Shown here piece after piece: positions 23,191 to 30,704 of a stretch of DNA of 40,563 nt. The position numbers and the translations under genes were made by a program. This DNA comes from JBPBQZ01 sp050955105 (GTDB lineage: Bacteria; Pseudomonadota; Gammaproteobacteria; Burkholderiales; Burkholderiaceae), in the NCBI GenBank assembly GCA_050955105.1, contig JBPBQZ010000061.1:1-40563 (forward strand). Reading direction: 5' to 3'. Within the stretch, counting starts at the first letter, position 1; the number at the start of each line of letters is the position of its first letter. A model generated the notes under the pieces. The model made no database searches. It was not told where the DNA came from and was given only the letters and a program-made list of their open reading frames with translations.

Positions 23191-24591
23191 ATGTCCGCCG
23201 TGTTGTCATCTGCTTCGCTACTTGCCGCCGCCTCGGCGACGTCAGCCGCGGCCGCGCCCGACGTGCAGCCCGAAGTGCAGCCCGAGGCCAAGGCCGGCGG
23301 CGCGGCGCCAACCTCTCGCAGCGGTTCCGCCAACGCGTCGCCTGACTGGCTGGCGCGGGCCGAAGCCTTCGGCAAAACGCTCAGCCTCGAAGCCGCCGCG
23401 CGCGATACCGAGCGCCGGCTGCCGCACGCGGAACTGGCCGAACTCGCGCGCAGCGGACTGTTATCGGTGACGGTACCCGCGGTGGCTGGCGGCCCCGGCG
23501 TATCGGCCAGCACCCTGGCAGGCATTTTGATACAGCTGGCGGCTGGCGACCCCAACGTCGCCCAAGCCATCCAGCCGCATTTCTGCGGTATCGAAAAACT
23601 GCGTATTTATGGGACAGCGCGGCAGCGCGCGCAGCTCTTCGGCACCGTGCTCGAAGGCACGCTCGTCACCAACGCCTCGGCCGAGAAACATACGCCGCGC
23701 GTCGGCGACATCCAGACGCGTCTTAGCGCCGACGGCGAGGCGTTTCGCTTGGATGGCAACAAGGCCTACAACACGGGCAGCCTCTACGCGCAATACCTGT
23801 ACGTTCTGGCTGGCACGCCCGACGGCGGTCGCGCCATCGCCTGGATCCCGGTCGCGCGCGACGGTCTGCGCATCCTCGACGACTGGGACGGCATGGGTCA
23901 GCGCACGACCGCCAGCGGCAGCGTAGTGCTCGAGCGAGTCATCGTGTCGGCCGATGAAGTCATGCTGCTGCCGCCCGCCGCCGCGCTGCGTACCTACGAG
24001 GGATCGTTTGCGCAACTGCTGCACGCGGCGATCGACGCCGGCATTGCGCTGGCGGCCTTCGCCGATGCCACGCACTACGGGCGCACGCGTGCGCGACCGG
24101 TGCCGGAAGCCGGCGTTGCACGCGCCAGCGAAGACCCCTACGTGCTGCACGCGGTGGGCGAGATGGCCACGCTCGCGCACGGTGCCGTCGCGATGGTGAA
24201 CCGCGCGGCCGCTTTCGTCGACGCGGCAATCCAGCAATTCTTCGAGCCAGCCGGCGCCGCGGCACCAGCCATCGAGGTGCCGCTTGAACCAGCCTCGGAG
24301 GCCACCGTCGACGCGGACACGCACCGGCACCAAGCGCTCGACCAGGCACTCGGTCGCGCCTCGGTCGCGGTCGCCGAAGCCAAGATGGCGGCCAACGAAG
24401 CCTCATTGCGCGTCAGCGAAATGCTCTATCGCGTGGGCGGCGCGTCGGCCACATCACGCAGCCTCAATCTCGATCGGCACTGGCGCAATGCCCGCACGCA
24501 CACCACGCACGATCCGGTCGCCTATAAGGCGCGCGCCATTGGCGACTTCTATTTGAACGACCGCCTGCCGCCGATCACCACCAAGATCTGA
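23191..24591 (+). CDS. SfnB/DszC-like flavin-dependent enzyme of the acyl-CoA dehydrogenase fold
   Basis: This 466-residue protein has the acyl-CoA dehydrogenase fold but belongs to the SfnB/DszC side of the family, which includes FMNH2-dependent sulfur-compound monooxygenases. The C-terminal block DRHWRNARTHTTHDP replaces the catalytic Glu block of true dehydrogenases. Near residue 165, NASAEKHTPRVGDIQTRL and DGNKAYNTGSLYA also match. Residues 1-50 are an Ala/Pro/Glu-rich segment of low complexity, longer than usual. It is probably soluble and would need a flavin reductase, which is not encoded here. The ATG at 23191 follows a GAG; an in-frame ATG at 23152 would add 13 residues. Its presence between a transporter and a rhodanese is the main argument for organosulfur use. 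Confidence 0.87.
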   Translation: MSAVLSSASLLAAASATSAAAAPDVQPEVQPEAKAGGAAPTSRSGSANASPDWLARAEAFGKTLSLEAAARDTERRLPHAELAELARSGLLSVTVPAVAGGPGVSASTLAGILIQLAAGDPNVAQAIQPHFCGIEKLRIYGTARQRAQLFGTVLEGTLVTNASAEKHTPRVGDIQTRLSADGEAFRLDGNKAYNTGSLYAQYLYVLAGTPDGGRAIAWIPVARDGLRILDDWDGMGQRTTASGSVVLERVIVSADEVMLLPPAAALRTYEGSFAQLLHAAIDAGIALAAFADATHYGRTRARPVPEAGVARASEDPYVLHAVGEMATLAHGAVAMVNRAAAFVDAAIQQFFEPAGAAAPAIEVPLEPASEATVDADTHRHQALDQALGRASVAVAEAKMAANEASLRVSEMLYRVGGASATSRSLNLDRHWRNARTHTTHDPVAYKARAIGDFYLNDRLPPITTKI

Positions 24592-24656
24592 GCCCATCGC
24601 GCAGGCGAACTCGCTTCGCCGCGCATCGAATCACCTTTTTCAAGACAGACCCGACG

Positions 24657-26309
24657 ATGACGTCCACCCCTGCTGCTTTCGCAACGATCAATGCCACGAC
24701 CCTGGCGAACTGGCTAACCGATGCTCAGGAAATCGCCCTGATCGACGTGCGCGAGGAAGGCGAATCCGGCCTTGGCCACCCGTTGTTCGCGCTCAATATC
24801 CCGTATAGCCGGCTCGAGCGTGATATCGAGATACCGGTGCCGCGGCGCGCCACGCGCATCGTATTGCTGGACGGCGGCGACGCGCAACGCGCCCATCTTG
24901 CCGCGCGGCGGCTCACAGCACACGGTTATACCGAGCTATCGATACTGGAAGGCGGTGCCGCAGCGTGGCAGGCCGCCGGACAGCCTTTGTTTCATGGCGT
25001 CAACGTGCCCAGCAAAGCGTTCGCGGAATTCGTCGAACATGCATACGACACCCCACAACTCGATCCAGCCGAGCTCGCCGCCGCCCAAGCGAACGATCCG
25101 CAACTGATTGTGCTGGACTGCCGCACGCCCGAAGAGTTCGAGCGCTTCCACGTACCGGGCGCCATCAGCGCACCAGGCGCCGATCTGCTGCATTGGGTCG
25201 ATCCCTATATCGGCGACGGCACCCGGCCCATCGTCGTCTCGTGCGCGGGCCGCACGCGCGGCATCATCGGCGCGCAGGCGCTCATCAACGCTGGGGTACG
25301 CAATCCCGTCTACGCGCTGCGCGGCGGCACCCAGGCTTGGCGGCTCGCTGGCTTCGAGCTGGCAGCCGGGGCCGGCCCGCTACCTCCCGTGGAAACCTCG
25401 CTCAGCGCAGCAGCGCAGGCGCGCTCACGCCATCTGGCCGCAGCCTTTGACGTGCGCTGGATCGATGCGGAGCGCCTGAGAGCATGGCAAGCCGATACTT
25501 CGCGCACCACCTACCTGTTCGACGTGCGGCAAGCCGCCGAATACCAGGCCGGGCATCTGCGCGGTTCGGTGCACGCGCCAGGCGGCCAACTGGTACAAAC
25601 CACCGATCGCTGGATCGGCACCCGCAATGCGCGCGTGGTGCTGGTCGATCCGCTGCAACTGCGCGCGGTGGTTACCGCGCACTGGTTGCAACAGCTCGGC
25701 GTCGACGTGGTCGTGTTGAAAGAGCCCTTTGCCGGGCAGTCGCTTGAACGAGGCACGGTGGCACATCAGTTCAACGGCCCCTGGGCCGGCAATAACGAGA
25801 TAGGCGGTGAAGGCGATAAAGGTGGCAAGGCCCTCGTGCCCATCGACGTGCATGCAGCCGCGCAGGCCTTGCGCGACGGCGTCCCGGCTGTTGTCTTCAA
25901 CGCCAGCGCCGACTTCCGCAAGGCCCATCCCGAAGGGGCCTATTGGGCCAACCGCGCACGCCTGGACGCACTCGCCGAACATTTTCGAGACAGCGCGCGC
26001 ATCCTGCTATTCGGCGAAGACGAAACATCCGCCCAACTCGCGGCCATCGACCTGCACGAGCGCTTCCCCGGCGCCGTCCTGAACCTCGTGCAAGGCGGCT
26101 TGCCAGCCTGGCGCGCCGCCGGTCTGCCGCAAGTCGCCACGCCAGACACACCCGCCGACGCCGACCGCATCGACTATCTGTTCTGGGCGCACGATCGCCA
26201 TGACGGCAACCTGGCGGCTATCGCCGAGTATCTAGCCTGGGAAGCGCAGTTGCCCACACAAATCGGCGATCAAGCCAATGCGGCATTCAGGCTGCCGACG
26301 CACGCCTGA
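24657..26309 (+). CDS. Four-domain rhodanese-related sulfurtransferase (rhodanese B)
   Basis: This second 550-residue four-domain rhodanese is collinear with 596-2248. Domains lie at about residues 10-115, 130-235, 262-355 and 395-495. Only domain 2 has the active Cys, C196 in CAGRTRGIIGAQ. Domain 1 has Asp72, domain 3 Asp331 and domain 4 Gly453 at the same place. Shared blocks include GGTQAWRLAG, DRWIGTRNARVVL and the C-terminal YLAWEAQLP. Between domains 3 and 4 there is a Gly/Asn-rich insert (NGPWAGNNEIGGEGDKGG) not seen in the other copy. It is the last gene of the transporter/SfnB-like unit, 65 bases downstream of it, and would accept sulfane sulfur released by that pathway (inferred). 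It converges on the sigma-factor gene with seven bases between stops. Confidence 0.93.
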   Translation: MTSTPAAFATINATTLANWLTDAQEIALIDVREEGESGLGHPLFALNIPYSRLERDIEIPVPRRATRIVLLDGGDAQRAHLAARRLTAHGYTELSILEGGAAAWQAAGQPLFHGVNVPSKAFAEFVEHAYDTPQLDPAELAAAQANDPQLIVLDCRTPEEFERFHVPGAISAPGADLLHWVDPYIGDGTRPIVVSCAGRTRGIIGAQALINAGVRNPVYALRGGTQAWRLAGFELAAGAGPLPPVETSLSAAAQARSRHLAAAFDVRWIDAERLRAWQADTSRTTYLFDVRQAAEYQAGHLRGSVHAPGGQLVQTTDRWIGTRNARVVLVDPLQLRAVVTAHWLQQLGVDVVVLKEPFAGQSLERGTVAHQFNGPWAGNNEIGGEGDKGGKALVPIDVHAAAQALRDGVPAVVFNASADFRKAHPEGAYWANRARLDALAEHFRDSARILLFGEDETSAQLAAIDLHERFPGAVLNLVQGGLPAWRAAGLPQVATPDTPADADRIDYLFWAHDRHDGNLAAIAEYLAWEAQLPTQIGDQANAAFRLPTHA

Positions 26310-26316
26310 AAGTAGC

Positions 26317-27285
26317 TCAGCCCGCGCCGTGCGCCTGGCGCATCCCGAAATCAGCCATCCACCTCAGCTTGTCCGGATTGCGCGTGATGTAGATTGCGCG
26401 CACGCCGGTCGCGTCGATCTCCAACGTAGTTGTTTGCAGCATCTCCGTCGGGTCGCCCGTAAGAAACCCGGGCAGGCCATCGATGCTGCCGTGCGCCAGC
26501 AAAGGCAGCGGCTGATAGCCCTGCTTGCGCGCCAGCCCGACGAACATGCGCGCCACCTTGTCTCTGCCGTATATCGGCTTGTGCGCCGCGGCGATCTTGC
26601 CACCGCCGTCGGCATAGGCCACCACGTCATCGGCCAGCACTGCGCGCAAGCCGACCATATCGCCACTGCGCGACGCTTCGAAAAACGCGGCAGCGATGTC
26701 CTGCCCGCGCTTAGGCGTCACCGGAAAGCGCGGACGCGCATCCCGCACATGCTTACGCGCCCGTGTCGCCAGTTGCCGACACGCCGCCGCGTCGCGTTGC
26801 ACCGACTGCGCGACCTCGTCGAAACTCATCCCGAAAATATCGTGCAGCAGGAAGGCCGCGCGTTCCAGCGGCGACAAGCGTTCCAGCGCCAGCATCAAGG
26901 TCAAGGTAATGTCGTCGTCACGCAGTCGAAAAGACTCGCTCGCCTCCGACGCCCCGAAATCGCGCATCCCGAAATTCGACGCACCGACAAAATTCGCCGT
27001 ATCGAACACCGGCTCCGGCAGCCACGGACCGATATAGGTTTCGCGCTGCATGCGCGCCGACTTGAAAACGTCGAGACACAGCCGGGTGACGATGCGCGTG
27101 AGGAAGGCGCGCGGGTCATCCACCGCCGCGCGCTCGGTGCGATGCCACCGCAAATAAGCATCCTGCACCACGTCTTCCGCTTCGGCAGCGGAGCCGAGCA
27201 TCCGATAGGCGACGCGTGTCAGATGCGCTCGCAGCGCGGCAAAAGACGCCGCGCCGTCGTCAGGCACCGGCGCCTTGCTGCTCAT
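26317..27285 (-). CDS. sigJ: ECF41-type (SigJ-like) RNA polymerase sigma factor
   Basis: This 322-residue ECF sigma factor has region 2 (about residues 13-80, VAYRMLGSAAEAEDVVQDAYLRW) and region 4 (about 125-180, LSPLERAAFLLHDIFGMSFDEVA). A SnoaL-like C-terminal extension of about 140 residues follows. The three ECF41 marks are present: WLPEP at 88-92 in the linker, DGGGK at 226-230, and NPDKL near 303-307. In this group the extension takes the place of a separate anti-sigma factor. The ATG at 27285 is preferred over 27342 because region 2 then begins at the usual distance. The gene overlaps the upstream carboxymuconolactone-decarboxylase gene by 26 bases, a gene pair typical of ECF41, and is probably transcribed from the promoter at 27800-27826. 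Confidence 0.92.
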   Translation of the reverse strand: MSSKAPVPDDGAASFAALRAHLTRVAYRMLGSAAEAEDVVQDAYLRWHRTERAAVDDPRAFLTRIVTRLCLDVFKSARMQRETYIGPWLPEPVFDTANFVGASNFGMRDFGASEASESFRLRDDDITLTLMLALERLSPLERAAFLLHDIFGMSFDEVAQSVQRDAAACRQLATRARKHVRDARPRFPVTPKRGQDIAAAFFEASRSGDMVGLRAVLADDVVAYADGGGKIAAAHKPIYGRDKVARMFVGLARKQGYQPLPLLAHGSIDGLPGFLTGDPTEMLQTTTLEIDATGVRAIYITRNPDKLRWMADFGMRQAHGAG

Positions 27286-27721
27286 AGGGATGTACCGAGC
27301 GAAAACCGATGGCCAGCCGATTCCAGGCGTTGATGGTGGCAATCAGCAGCGTAAGCCGGACCGCATCGACGTCGTCGAATTGTGCTTTCATCGCGGCATA
27401 AGCTGCATCGGGTGCGTGCGTTTCCGAGACGAGCGTCAGCGCTTCGGTCCAGCCCAGCGCCGCGCGCTCGCGTTCGGTATAAAGCGGCGATTCATGCCAG
27501 GCGCTGAGCAGATACAAGCGCTCTTCGCTCTCGCCATTGGCCCGCGCATCGCGGGTATGCATATGGATGCAATAAGCGCAGCCATTGATTTGCGAGGCGC
27601 GGGTTTTGACCAGTTCGATCAGGCTTTTCTCGAGACCGCTTTTTTTCACCGCATCTTCGAGATCCAACATGGCTTGCATCAGCTTCGGCGCAGTGCCGAA
27701 AAAATCCAGTCTTGCTTGCAT
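27260..27721 (-). CDS. Carboxymuconolactone decarboxylase/AhpD-like protein
   Basis: This 153-residue all-helical AhpD-fold protein has the peroxidase-type motif intact: Glu36, Cys48 and Cys51 (CAYC) and His55, with the spacing E-11-C-2-C-3-H found in AhpD. Such proteins reduce alkyl hydroperoxides or serve as thiol-disulfide partners, and this branch is the most frequent partner of ECF41 sigma factors. The ATG at 27721 has a GGAG ribosome site; an in-frame ATG at 27799 would add 26 residues unlike the family. The gene is the first of a two-gene unit with the sigma factor, downstream of a matching ECF41 promoter. A role in coping with reactive metabolites or peroxides is likely but not proven. 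Confidence 0.92.
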   Translation of the reverse strand: MQARLDFFGTAPKLMQAMLDLEDAVKKSGLEKSLIELVKTRASQINGCAYCIHMHTRDARANGESEERLYLLSAWHESPLYTERERAALGWTEALTLVSETHAPDAAYAAMKAQFDDVDAVRLTLLIATINAWNRLAIGFRSVHPYEQQGAGA

Positions 27722-27799
27722 CGTGGTACTCCTGTCTTGGCTTGCGTGAAAGCGGCCGCCGAGCCCGAAGCTGGGCAAGGCAGCCGCCATTGCAGACAA

Positions 27800-27826
27800 G
27801 ACGAGATAGCCGAAGGCAATGTGACA
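27800..27826 (-). promoter_or_regulatory. Predicted ECF41 promoter
   Basis: On the minus strand, TGTCACA (27826 to 27820) is followed after 16 bases by CGTC (27803 to 27800). This fits the promoter pattern I recall for ECF41 sigma factors. It lies about 80 bases upstream of the AhpD-like gene and would drive that gene and the overlapping sigma gene, giving an autoregulated unit. Confidence 0.65.
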
Positions 27827-27850
27827 TGGCCATGCAAGGTCGCGGGCCGA

Positions 27851-29857
27851 TTAAAGCGATTCCCCCAACTGATCGAGGATTGCTGGATTCTCCAGCGTCG
27901 ACGTATCCTGCGTAATCTTCTCGCCGCGTGCCAAATTCCGCAGCAAGCGCCGCATGATCTTGCCGGAGCGCGTCTTCGGCAGGTTGTCGCCGAAACGGAT
28001 ATCACGCGGCTTGGCGATCGCGCCGATCTGCTGGCCCACCCAGGCGCGCAATTGATCCGCCAACTGCTTACCTTCGGCGCCGCTCGGCCGCGCCCCTTTC
28101 AACACCACGAAAGCCACGATCGCTTCACCCGTCGTCTCATCCGGGCGCCCGACCACGGCGGCTTCGGCCACCAGCGGGTTCGCCACTAGCGCCGACTCGA
28201 TCTCCATGGTGCCCATGCGATGTCCGGACACATTCAGGACATCGTCGATACGGCCCATGATGGTGAAATAACTCGTGTTCACGTCACGCACCGAGCCGTC
28301 GCCAGCCAGGTACAGCCGACCACCCAGCTCCGGCGGGAAATAGCTCTTCTTGAAGCGTTCCGGATCGTTCCAGATGGTGCGCAGCATCGCCGGCCATGGC
28401 CGCTTGATCACCAGAATGCCGCCTTGCCCATGCGGCACGTCGGCGCCGCTTTCATCGACCACCGCCGCCATGATGCCCGGCAGCGGCAGCGTGCACGACC
28501 CCGGCACCAGCGGCGTGGCCCCCGGCAGCGGCGTAATCACATGGCCGCCGGTTTCGGTCTGCCAGAAGGTATCGACGATCGGGCAGCGCGCGCCGCCGAC
28601 GTTCTCGTGATACCAGATCCAGGCTTCCGGATTGATCGGTTCGCCAACCGTGCCGATGATGCGCAGGCTGCTCAGGTCGTAATGTTTCGGATGCACCTCG
28701 TCCTGCGAATTCGCCGCCTTGATCAGCGAGCGAATCGCCGTCGGCGCGGTATAGAAAACGCTCACATGATGGCGCCCGATCATTTCCCAAAAACGCCCGG
28801 CATGCGGATAGGTGGGTATGCCCTCGAAAATCAACTGCGTCGCGCCGATCGCGGTCGGACCGTAGCAGATATAGGTATGACCGGTGATCCAGCCGATATC
28901 AGCCGTACACCAGAACACATCGTCCGGCCGCATATCGAAGGTCCACTTCATGGTCTGCGCAGCCCACAGCAGATAGCCGCCCGTACTGTGCTGCACCCCC
29001 TTCGGCGTGCCCGTGGAGCCCGAGGTGTACAGAATGAAGAGCGGATGCTCGGCACTCACCCATTCCGGCTCGCAGGTGGTGGCTTGTCCGGCGACAAAAT
29101 CGTCGAGCCAGACATCACGCCCTTCCTGCCAGTTGACTGCCGCGCCGGTGCGGCGGTAAACCACCACCGTGCGCACGCTGTCGGTATTGCCCCGGGCGCC
29201 GTCGGCACTGCCGCCCAGCGCCAGCGCCTCGTCGACGATCGACTTCAAGGGCAGCGACTTGCCGCCGCGCGACTGGCCGTCGGCGGTAATCACCGCCACC
29301 GCGCCGGCATCGATAATGCGTTCGTTCAGCGACTTCGACGAAAAACCGCCGAACACCACCGAATGCGGCGCGCCGATGCGCGCGCAGGCCTGCATCGCCA
29401 CCACGCCTTCCACCGACATCGGCATGTAGATGACGACCCGGTCACCTTTTTTCACGCCGCTGGCACGCAAGGCATTGGCAAACTGGCATACCCGGCCCAG
29501 CAATTCGCGGTAGTCGACGTGCGTCACGCGCCCGTCGTCCGATTCGAAGATCAGCGCGGTGCGCGCGCCGTGGCCCTGTTCCACATGGCGATCGAGGCAG
29601 TTGTACGAGGCGTTCAGCCGGCCGTCTTCAAACCACTTGTAGAACGGCGCGTTCGACTCGTCGAGCACCTGCGTAAACGGCGTTTGCCAGGTCAGATTTT
29701 CACGCGCCAAACGCGCCCAGAAGCCCTCGTAGTCACGTTCGGCCTCGGCGACCAGCGCCTGGTAGGCCGCCATGTCGGGCACGCGGGCGCCTTGCGAAGC
29801 GGCGGCGGGCGGGGGGAAAACCCGGCGCTCCTGCATGACGGATTCAATTGCGGACAT
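27851..29857 (-). CDS. acs: Acetyl-CoA synthetase
   Basis: This AMP-forming acetate-CoA ligase of about 668 residues makes acetyl-CoA from acetate, ATP and CoA through acetyl-AMP. The AMP-binding motif is YTSGSTGTPKGVQHSTGGY, with TFWQTETGGH and the C-terminal PKTRSGKIMRRLLR, in which Lys633 is the conserved lysine acetylated for regulation in other bacteria. The N-terminus has FWARLARENLTW and CLDRHVEQG, as in bacterial Acs. I chose the ATG at 29857 because GGAGAG lies just upstream; in-frame ATGs at 29908 and 30082 would make longer proteins without a ribosome site. It is divergent from the yqhA gene across a 253-base spacer. Confidence 0.95.
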   Translation of the reverse strand: MSAIESVMQERRVFPPPAAASQGARVPDMAAYQALVAEAERDYEGFWARLARENLTWQTPFTQVLDESNAPFYKWFEDGRLNASYNCLDRHVEQGHGARTALIFESDDGRVTHVDYRELLGRVCQFANALRASGVKKGDRVVIYMPMSVEGVVAMQACARIGAPHSVVFGGFSSKSLNERIIDAGAVAVITADGQSRGGKSLPLKSIVDEALALGGSADGARGNTDSVRTVVVYRRTGAAVNWQEGRDVWLDDFVAGQATTCEPEWVSAEHPLFILYTSGSTGTPKGVQHSTGGYLLWAAQTMKWTFDMRPDDVFWCTADIGWITGHTYICYGPTAIGATQLIFEGIPTYPHAGRFWEMIGRHHVSVFYTAPTAIRSLIKAANSQDEVHPKHYDLSSLRIIGTVGEPINPEAWIWYHENVGGARCPIVDTFWQTETGGHVITPLPGATPLVPGSCTLPLPGIMAAVVDESGADVPHGQGGILVIKRPWPAMLRTIWNDPERFKKSYFPPELGGRLYLAGDGSVRDVNTSYFTIMGRIDDVLNVSGHRMGTMEIESALVANPLVAEAAVVGRPDETTGEAIVAFVVLKGARPSGAEGKQLADQLRAWVGQQIGAIAKPRDIRFGDNLPKTRSGKIMRRLLRNLARGEKITQDTSTLENPAILDQLGESL

Positions 29858-30110
29858 CGAGCTCTCCAATTCAGGTTCTGTGGTGCCCTGAGGCTTGTTT
29901 TCGCTCATTCTAGCTTGAACACCCGCGCACTTCGCGTGGTCGTCGCGCCGCCAACGCGCAGGCTCGCAGCGCGATCGCGGCGCCGGCCTGCTCGCCGCGC
30001 ATAGTGTCGCTGTACAATACCGCGCGCCTCCCGTGTTCGCGGATGCGCGTTCGCCATTTATAACGACCCACGCCATCACCACCGATCACCACCGTTCGAC
30101 TGAACGCTCT

Positions 30111-30653
30111 ATGCCGACGCCCCGCCCCACGCGCCTGAAGCCGGTATCCGCGCTGATCTTTTTCAGCCGCTGGCTACAGTTGCCCCTTTATCTCGGACTG
30201 ATCGTCGCGCAAGGCGTGTACGTCTACCTGTTCCTGAAGGAAGTCCTGCATCTGGTGATGCATGCGGCGGGCTTCGACGAAACCACCATCATGCTGGCCG
30301 TGCTCAGCCTGATCGACGTCGTCATGATCTCGAATCTGCTGATCATGGTGATCATCGGCGGCTACGAAACTTTCGTCTCGCGGCTCGGACTCGAAGGGCA
30401 TCCCGACGAACCCGAGTGGCTGGACCACGTCAACGCCGGCGTACTGAAGGTGAAATTGTCGATGGCCCTCATCAGCATTTCGTCGATTCACCTGTTGAAA
30501 ACTTTCATCGAAGCCGGGCAGCGCGACGCGCACTCGATTATGTGGCAGGTCATCATCCACATGGCCTTCCTCACCTCCGCGTTCGTGATGGCCGCCGTCG
30601 ACCGGCTGACCACGCGCACGCACCCGAAGCACTTTCATACAGAGCCCAACTAG
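30111..30653 (+). CDS. yqhA: UPF0114/TIGR00645 inner-membrane protein YqhA
   Basis: This 180-residue integral membrane protein has four predicted helices (about 26-45, 60-84, 116-135 and 142-163). It has the UPF0114 block LSLIDVVMISNLLIMVIIGGYE (shown here only in outline) followed by ETFVSRL and the conserved KLSMALISISSIHLL. The biochemical role of YqhA is not established. The short basic N-terminus (PTPRPTRLKP) suggests the N-terminus is cytoplasmic. The ATG at 30111 is used, since the upstream in-frame stretch from 30033 is His/Thr-rich and unlike the family. It lies 51 bases before the fumarase gene and could be co-transcribed with it. Confidence 0.9.
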   Translation: MPTPRPTRLKPVSALIFFSRWLQLPLYLGLIVAQGVYVYLFLKEVLHLVMHAAGFDETTIMLAVLSLIDVVMISNLLIMVIIGGYETFVSRLGLEGHPDEPEWLDHVNAGVLKVKLSMALISISSIHLLKTFIEAGQRDAHSIMWQVIIHMAFLTSAFVMAAVDRLTTRTHPKHFHTEPN

Positions 30654-30704
30654 CCATCTCGGCGCGCCAGCTTCTAGCGCGCACCTTCCCCACGAGCCAT
30701 CGCC

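Noticed and set aside
28220..30004. A 594-codon open frame opposite acs
   Set aside because: It is fully antisense to a conserved, well-recognised acetyl-CoA synthetase and is rich in Arg, His and Ala with no family motifs. Long antisense frames are expected with strong GC third-position bias.
30662..30682. GCGCGC inverted repeat between yqhA and fumarase, as a terminator
   Set aside because: A six-base palindromic GCGCGC is common in this GC-rich sequence and there is no T-run; fumarase follows at once.
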